This document shows, one piece after another, positions 58,098 through 64,000 of a stretch of 64,000 nucleotides of DNA. The number at the start of each line of letters is the position of its first letter. Positions within the stretch are counted from its first letter, which is position 1. This DNA comes from Thelonectria olida (lineage: Eukaryota; Ascomycota; Sordariomycetes; Hypocreales; Nectriaceae): contig JAGPYM010000003.1 of assembly GCA_020736575.1 (NCBI GenBank), forward strand, positions 1,054,001-1,118,000, read 5' to 3'. The translations under genes were made by a program, and so were the position numbers. The notes beneath the pieces were generated by a model. That model was not told the origin of the DNA and ran no database searches. It was given only the letters and a program-made list of their open reading frames with translations.

Positions 58098-59811
58098 ATG
58101 GCGTCTCTCAACATGGCTGCCAACATGTCTTCTCTTCAAACCCCCACCCATCCTCGCTCCGCCCGGAGTACGCCAGCTGGCAATTTCTCACCCTTCACTC
58201 CCCCAAGTGACAAGTCCTCACCCGAAGAGGCTCCCCGCCCAGGATCTTCTCCAGCTGGCCCATTCGACCAGGCTGCGGTACGAGGTGTTGACTCTGATAC
58301 CCCTATTCAACCAAGTGCTAGTCACGATGGCCTCCGCTCACGTCCTGGCTCTCGCGCTGGTGCTCATGCTGCACCAGGGTTGAAAGGCTATGCCCGCAAG
58401 TACTCCCACGATCAAGACCCCCTCCAGTATTCGTCGTCTGTTCGGTCTCAAAGACCTCGGTTCCACGACGACTGGGACTTTGACTATGACGTCCCTCGCG
58501 ACCATCCTACCTTGAGGGACTACGACCGCCACTGGAGAGGTGATCATCGCCATGATCGATACACATCTCGAAGAGGCCCCTACCCGCCTCCAGCTTACCT
58601 CAACGCTCGTCGACACATTCCGGTACATGATTCGGACGATGAGATGTACCATGATGAACCTCGCCCCATGAAGGATCCCTTTGAGTCCTCGCGAATGCGC
58701 CGACCAACAGACGAGGAGATGGGATATGGCTCTGAAGGCCCCCTACGACGACCCTCGGACATGTACCACACTGGGTTTGGTGCCCCTCGCCTTGACTGGA
58801 ACCACCTCACTCCCCAGGAGAAGAAGGAAGTGCTTCGACTTCCGCTGACAGAATGGATGAACTCGGACTGGAAGAACCACTTCGTCGCCACTCTGGGCGA
58901 GTTTATCGGAACCACCATGTTTCTCTTCTTCGCCTTTGCTGGGACTGAGGTGGCCAACATCCAGTCCAATGCCAGTGCTGAGCAGACCACCACTGGAGAA
59001 TCCACCGGGTTCAGCGTCGCTGTCCTGCTGTACATCTCACTCTCCTTCGGCTTCTCCCTCATGGTAAACGTATGGGTCTTCTTCCGCATCAGCGGTGGAC
59101 TGTTTAACCCTGCTGTGACTCTAGCCATGGTCATGGTCAAGGGCGTGTCTCTAGTCAGGGGAATCTGTCTTTTTGTGGCTCAAATGCTTGGATCCCTGCT
59201 TGCTTCTGTCATCGTCCGGTTCTTATTCCCCGAGACTTTCAACGTCCGAACCACTCTCGGTGGCGGTGCATCTTTGGTCCAGGGCGTCTTCATTGAAGCC
59301 ATTTTGACTGCTGAACTCGTCTTCACCATCTTCATGCTTGCCAAGGAGAAACACAGGGCCACTTTCATCGCTCCTGTTGGTATCGGTTTGGCTTTGTTCA
59401 TTGCCGAACTGGCTGGCGTTCAGTTCACTGGAGGTTCTCTCAACCCTGCACGAAGCTTTGGTCCATGTGTTATTACGCACACCTTTGACTCAGAGCACTG
59501 GATCTACTGTAAGTCATCCTCCATATGTTTTTTTTCGATAGTTGCTAATCAGTGCTTCAGGGGTTGGTCCATTCATCGGGTCTCTCATTGCAGTGTGTTT
59601 CTACAGGTTCATCAAGACTCTGGAATACGAGGTGAGCATTCCCCAATCATTCCCGTCGTATCCCAAATTAACTAACTGGCTTTTCCAGATGGCGAACCCG
59701 GGCGCCGATGGTGACGATGTCAATGACCCAACCAAGAACCCCGAGAAACGGGCTGAGATTCAACTGGCCAAGACTGGCTCCTCTAACAAGACTCCTTCGA
59801 TCCTGAGCTGA
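58098..59811 (+). CDS. Aquaporin / major intrinsic protein with long N-terminal extension
   Basis: Three exons, 58098-59508, 59561-59631 and 59689-59811, give 534 residues. The membrane domain starts near residue 260 (HFVATLGEFIGTTMFLFFAF) and has six helices and two half-helices with perfect NPA motifs: SGGLFNPAVTLAM (NPA 337-339) and GGSLNPARSFGP (NPA 449-451), the latter followed by the pore arginine R452. Two exact NPA boxes and that Arg favour a water channel over a glycerol facilitator, in which fungal motifs often deviate. The first 255 residues are cytosolic and disordered: Ser/Pro-rich, then Arg/Asp/Tyr-rich (HDDWDFDYDVPRDHPTLRDY, DRHWRGDHRHDRYTSRRGPY). Such extensions occur in yeast aquaporins and can gate the pore. 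The short C-terminal tail is charged. The ATG at 58098 sits behind a CT-rich leader. Confidence 0.92.
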
Positions 59812-60226
59812 GAGTCCTCAAACTCCTGACGATTCGCAATGACACAACATGACACGACGAGGATATCGACGCGGATATCACACGGATATGAATGCACATA
59901 GTACGACGGGATATGAAAGACAGACAGGCGTTGAAAATGAGGGACGAAAATTTGTTACGCAATGGCCAATGCTCACAACGATGGGGGGCCGGTTATGACT
60001 TTTTTGGAGAGACTGTTGTTCGCTTTTACTATCCAGGCATGGCAATATGCCTTAGTACCTGGACACCTCCAGACCTTTTCTTAGACTTCCTTTAGATATG
60101 ATGTTCCTAACGCAATTCATGAGATAGCTACGACTACACCAATACCACCTTCACAACTACCAAACCTCCTAGTGCAAACGCCCTTGATACCCCTCACCAG
60201 GTCATATCGGAGAATGGCTGTGACTC
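59812..60226. other. Convergent intergenic region, no gene seen
   Basis: The 3' flanks of the aquaporin gene (+) and of the small membrane-protein gene (-) meet here. No supported frame is present. Confidence 0.45.
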
Positions 60227-60460
60227 TCAAAGGGCTCGCCCCCGCCAAGTGATCCAGCCGGGGAGGAACCGCGCCCAGGTCGAGTTTCGGAGACGGTTTC
60301 GGACGTGAGGCATGATGTGGCCTGCGAGATAGTACGTGAAGCAAAACAGGACCAGGCCCGCGACGGCGCCGAAGAAGAGGCCGATGGTTGCTTCACGGCT
60401 GGAGGTTCTGGTGCTGGTTGCGTTGTGCGCCGAGGCGGCATGGACGTGGCCGCCGAGCAT
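60227..60460 (-). CDS. Small single-helix membrane protein, 77 aa
   Basis: The ATG at 60460 starts a 77-residue product with a Ser/Thr/His-rich start, one clear membrane helix (IGLFFGAVAGLVLFCFTYYL, about residues 27-46), and a basic, Trp-rich tail (NRLRNSTWARFLPGWITWRG). Charge placement favours the tail in the cytosol. A good donor (GTATGT, about 60590) and a CTAG acceptor (about 60486) upstream suggest an intron in the 5' leader. The frame stays open across that junction for about 45 codons, but no ATG is found there. I do not recognise the family. The composition and hydrophobic profile support a real gene. Confidence 0.5.
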   Translation of the reverse strand: MLGGHVHAASAHNATSTRTSSREATIGLFFGAVAGLVLFCFTYYLAGHIMPHVRNRLRNSTWARFLPGWITWRGRAL

Positions 60461-63400
60461 ATTGTTTTTGCCTCTTTTGTAGGAGCTAGCTAGGGACGAG
60501 TTGGTGTGAGAAAGGGCTCGGGGGGGGGTAAGTCAGAAGAAGGTCGGGAACGTAGGCGAGTTGGGTGACAGAGAGACAGTACATACAAGTCTTGCTCGAC
60601 CAAGTTCAGGTGAGGTTCTGCGGATTGATGAAAGAGTATTGCGGTCAGTACGACTTCGGGAGGAATGTTGATGGGAACAGAACCTGAGCAAAGGAATGGA
60701 TATTACGCAGGATGCTTATTGCTATAATAATGGAGTGGGAGCATACAACGCCCTCATTCAATCCAACGCAGACTTGCGTTTGTCCAGATCAAGACGATTG
60801 TTTGTCTTCTCTTGTTCTCGTTCAATGGCCATATCCACAAACGAAAACCAAGAAGGGCAAACGAACTTGAGGCTATGAAGAAGCCAGTGTCCGGGAGAGA
60901 AGCCAAATGTAGAAGCCCACCGTCGGAGACAGATCTCTATGGAGATATCTTGGGTAGTTCCCGACTACGCGGGCGATAAACCACAAAACTCTGCAAAATA
61001 ATCTTGCACTTCATTGACAACATAGCGTATAGGTTTCGCACGTATAGTCGGGGTCATAGGCCATGGTAAATGACGGCTTGGTATGAAGCCTCGTTGATTG
61101 GCAATGGAGGCCGGGTAACGAAAACAGACTGAAAGTGCCTACTTAGATTTACTAACACGACACATCAAAGCCGAAGGCAGGTATGTACGAAGTATTACGG
61201 TAACTGCCTCTGAGCTATGGGATAAGAACGTTGTTGGACGAGACAATCACTTGCGGGTGGTTACCTGACACCTTTGCCTACCCTGCAGCTCTGCTTTGGA
61301 AATACATCTCCAAGGCACAGCTAACAACAACACTGAATATGGAGGAGAATAAATTAACGGCAGAGACGTGTCTAGTAATGATAGATGCGCGGGTAAGCAG
61401 GGTAGGTGAATTACTTACTAAAATGCATAAAGGAGGTGCTGAGATTAATTAGGCACTTGTGTTCATGCATACATCCCAATCATTGGCTCGTCGACTAACA
61501 CGAGAAGAAAAGGCAGCGTGGAGAAGACGAACATGACATACATGGTCCAACCCCCCCAAAGTCCCAATCGTCGGAATCAATCAGTGCGGGATCGATCGGC
61601 TGAAGGCGCCTTTAGGTAAAGCTAGAGGGGGAGGGAGGGGGTTTGATTAGCTTGCACTTGGGCTGTGGGAGGCTGAATTGTGAATGGTTCGCAATTTATT
61701 AATTAATTACACTGCTTAACGAAATCATCAGAAGAATAAAGACACAGACAGACAGCTGCGATTAGAGAAGAGACAGAGAAGAGCTGGGCTCATCTGCTTC
61801 AAGGGTCTCATCAAAGGAAATTAAGATTGATGTCATCTAGCCCATAATAGCGACCCGACAGGACAAGACCCCTATCTCCATTTTTCATTGGGATGGGTGA
61901 TGGATGATAGGCGCTGCCCAGCCTTGTTGGGGTATAATATCCCGGGGCGACGACAATGTGAAGAAGTCACCGGGACAGAGCATACATAGATAGGTAGTTC
62001 ATCATCTCCCTCTCAGGTGGATGATGAGAGCACACTTAAATTGGACTCGATCATCCGTTCTGCTTGGTAGCTGACCATGACGACCTGTCATGTGCCGGGA
62101 AGCGGCCCAGGCCGACAAGGGAGACGCGAAGAATACGGCACCCTTGAAGGTAAAACGAAACGAATACTTCCTCTTCTTCATCTTTCTGTTCTTCCTCAAG
62201 TTTCAGACTTACGGATCGCACCTCGTCAGTCACCGTTCGGGAGCGGAGAATGGGTTAATGAGCACAGCATGACCGGGGGGGGGCAAACCCATGAAACTGG
62301 CCATGTCAACGCGCGCCACCAACTACTAACTAATAAACGAGGGTCATTCATCATGATGGCACTGGAGCAAGGAAGAATGGTCCATGCTCTTCATCTCCAT
62401 CTCTCTCTGTTTTCCCTCCGAGTTTGATGATGATGTGCCTTTTATTAGACAAGGAGCGGCAGGGACAGAGCGACTTGAGCGCATTGATTCTTCGAGCTGG
62501 GGGCCGTGTTACAGCTTCTGCGCGGGGATCCATGTATAGAAACGGCCCAGCGTGGGTTTTTTTCGTTTCTTTCTTTTTCTCTTCCTTTTTGCCTCAAGTA
62601 AACCATGTACGAATGAATATCCGGCCTATAGACGGCGTGGACGGGCCTTGACTTTGCATTTGCATCAGTTGTTATGTGGAGAGGCCATGCGGCATCCTTC
62701 CCGCCAGATCATCACCATCGTCATCATCAGCTGAAGTTAGCAGCCGTTGGCGATTTCGATCGTGATCTGTCCAGTTACAGTCAGTCTCCAACTCGTATTT
62801 GAAGTTGGAGCATGCAGCATATCTACTTGCACACGTGCCCGTCTCCCAAGGGCATCGCGCCTGGGTTAGGTAGGGTAAACCTGGGTTGGGCAACTGATGA
62901 TACTGAGATGACACGGAGTGAGACCTACTGCAGTCTGCATGACGCTGCAGCATGCGTCTTAATTATTAGACATTCATGTCCATCTGCACCTCGTCTGCGT
63001 CCGACGGCCACGGCTGTTGGCTTGTCTGAGACCTTGATTTTCCGGCTGCCGTCCGTCGTTCGTTGTTCGTTGGTCCAGACGAAGCACTGAATGGAGATGG
63101 GATGCACAGCTTCCATATCTTGGCGGACACCCTTCCGGAACATTCTGCTTCTTTCACTTCTTCGTCCCGTCCAACGTCCACCTGTGTTCGTATGCTTCGA
63201 GGGCGCATCCGTCGAGTCGGGCAGGTTTGGCCTTCGACATCATAGCCTAATAAAGTTCAATAACGTCCAGCAGACCAATAAGACAGGCCGGATCAGGCCT
63301 CCATCTCGCCAACGGGAGCTGGTCAAAAGGGGCGCTGGCATGACCTGAATGGATTAATGAATTTATGAATGAATCAATGGAACTGGAAAGTGCCCGTCCA

Positions 63401-63888
63401 CTCTGACTGCAGCATGTGGGCGGGCTCCACAGCAAGGGGACGAGACGAGGGTTGGGAACTGGACCACAGGGAGACCACAAGGCCCCTTCCCTTCCCTTTC
63501 AGTCGTCCACCCCCGGAGATGGATCATGGAAGGCGCCAAGGAGACATGGTCGCCGCTCCCGGCATCCACTGGAGCCAGTTAGCCACTTAGGTGCATAGCG
63601 GCAGAGCGGCGCCTGGCATAGGAAGGAGCGCCACCACTGCGCCGTGCCTGACCTTTCATCTTCATTAATTACCTTACCTACCTTACCCGACAAGACGACG
63701 ACCTGACCTGCGGGACCCTTTAACATAAGGGACCCATCCCCGAGCTATCATCATCTTCCATCCTTTCCCTCATCTCAAACTCAACTTCCGAAACAACTTC
63801 CTCCTTTTCCCTCCCAGAGCCTCTTTTCTTCTTTCTGTGATACCCTCCGAACCTCAATTCGACTTTTTACCCCTCCAATATTTTAATA
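60461..63888. other. Intergenic region of 3.4 kb, no gene seen
   Basis: There is no frame above about 115 codons with protein-like composition. GTACGAAGTATTACGG lies at about 61186-61200 and a TACCTTACCTACC run near 63670-63685. A G-rich run (GGGGGAGGGAGGGGG) lies near 61626-61640. From about 63750 the sequence is CT-rich and forms the leader of the next gene. Confidence 0.5.
63750..63888 (+). promoter_or_regulatory. Pyrimidine-rich core promoter/leader
   Basis: A dense CT-rich stretch ends just before the ATG at 63889 and includes CTCCTTTTCCCTCCC. Such tracts mark transcription start regions in filamentous ascomycetes. Confidence 0.5.
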
Positions 63889-64000
63889 ATGACTTCCAGC
63901 ATGGACCGAACCGACGCCGAGCTCGATGCTGACTGGCAGCCCAGCGGCCGTCGCCCCCAGTCGTGAGTTGCTCCCCTCTCTGCTACCCAGCTAGCCAGCC
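63889..64000 (+). CDS. First exon of a gene continuing beyond the window
   Basis: The ATG at 63889 follows a long CT-rich leader. The exon reads MTSSMDRTDAELDADWQPSG and RRPQS to 63962, where a strong GTGAGT donor begins. The rest of the window is intron. The 24-residue start is acidic and hydrophilic with no signal peptide, so a cytosolic or nuclear protein is likely. Nothing further can be said. Confidence 0.6.

Overview
The window looks like nuclear chromosomal DNA from a filamentous ascomycete (Pezizomycotina, most likely Sordariomycetes and probably Hypocreales; the order is an inference). The reasons are: genes cut by introns of about 50-100 bases with GTAAGT/GTGAGT-type donors and CTAAC/CTGAC-type branch sites; pyrimidine-rich leaders before start codons; and fungus-specific families (NoxB-type NADPH oxidase, Zn2Cys6 regulator, Dal5-type permease, Ser/Thr-rich wall proteins). 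Genes lie singly on both strands. I see no operon, CRISPR array, rRNA, convincing tRNA or intact transposon.

Layout. 1-1321: 3' end of a proline-rich, SH3-ligand-like protein. 2768-2980: a 70-residue Cys-rich protein. 3851-5696 (-): an LrgA-LrgB fusion membrane protein of the plastid glycolate/glycerate translocator (PLGG1) type. About 7244-8002: an uncertain hypothetical gene. 8557-9977: mitochondrial glutaryl-CoA dehydrogenase. 11486-12445: Ubc4/5-class ubiquitin-conjugating enzyme with five exons. 14479-16307: NADPH oxidase of the NoxB class. 19658-21199: Ser/Thr-rich single-pass surface protein. 22683-24431: Dal5-family permease. 25870-26295: small GPI-anchor-type protein. 27820-29032: conserved unknown. 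30632-32860 (-): Zn2Cys6 regulator with an AT-hook. 32861-42007: a 9.1 kb stretch with no gene I can support. 42008-46568 (-): a long fungal unknown whose reading frame is broken by one amber codon. 47873-49937: mitochondrial membrane-anchored P-loop ATPase. 50517-53534: Myb/Reb1-like DNA-binding protein. 54005-55304 (-): APC10/DOC1 subunit of the anaphase-promoting complex. 58098-59811: aquaporin with a very long N-terminal extension. 60227-60460 (-): small one-helix membrane protein. 60461-63888: largely empty. 63889-64000: first exon of a gene that runs off the window.

The genes do not form one pathway. Two act in the ubiquitin system (the E2 enzyme and APC10), two in mitochondria (glutaryl-CoA dehydrogenase and the P-loop ATPase), and five are transport or surface proteins. 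NoxB produces superoxide for development and, in plant- or host-infecting fungi, for penetration. Nothing here looks like a secondary-metabolite cluster.

The points most worth a second look are the single in-frame TAG inside a frame that otherwise stays open for about 1,340 codons (42008-46024), the 9 kb gene-poor stretch, and two dispersed palindromic motifs (TACGAAGTAC/TACGGAGTA-like and TACCTAGGTA-like) that recur in the non-coding parts. No database search was possible. All family names come from motifs recognised by eye, and all splice sites are manual predictions checked for frame continuity.
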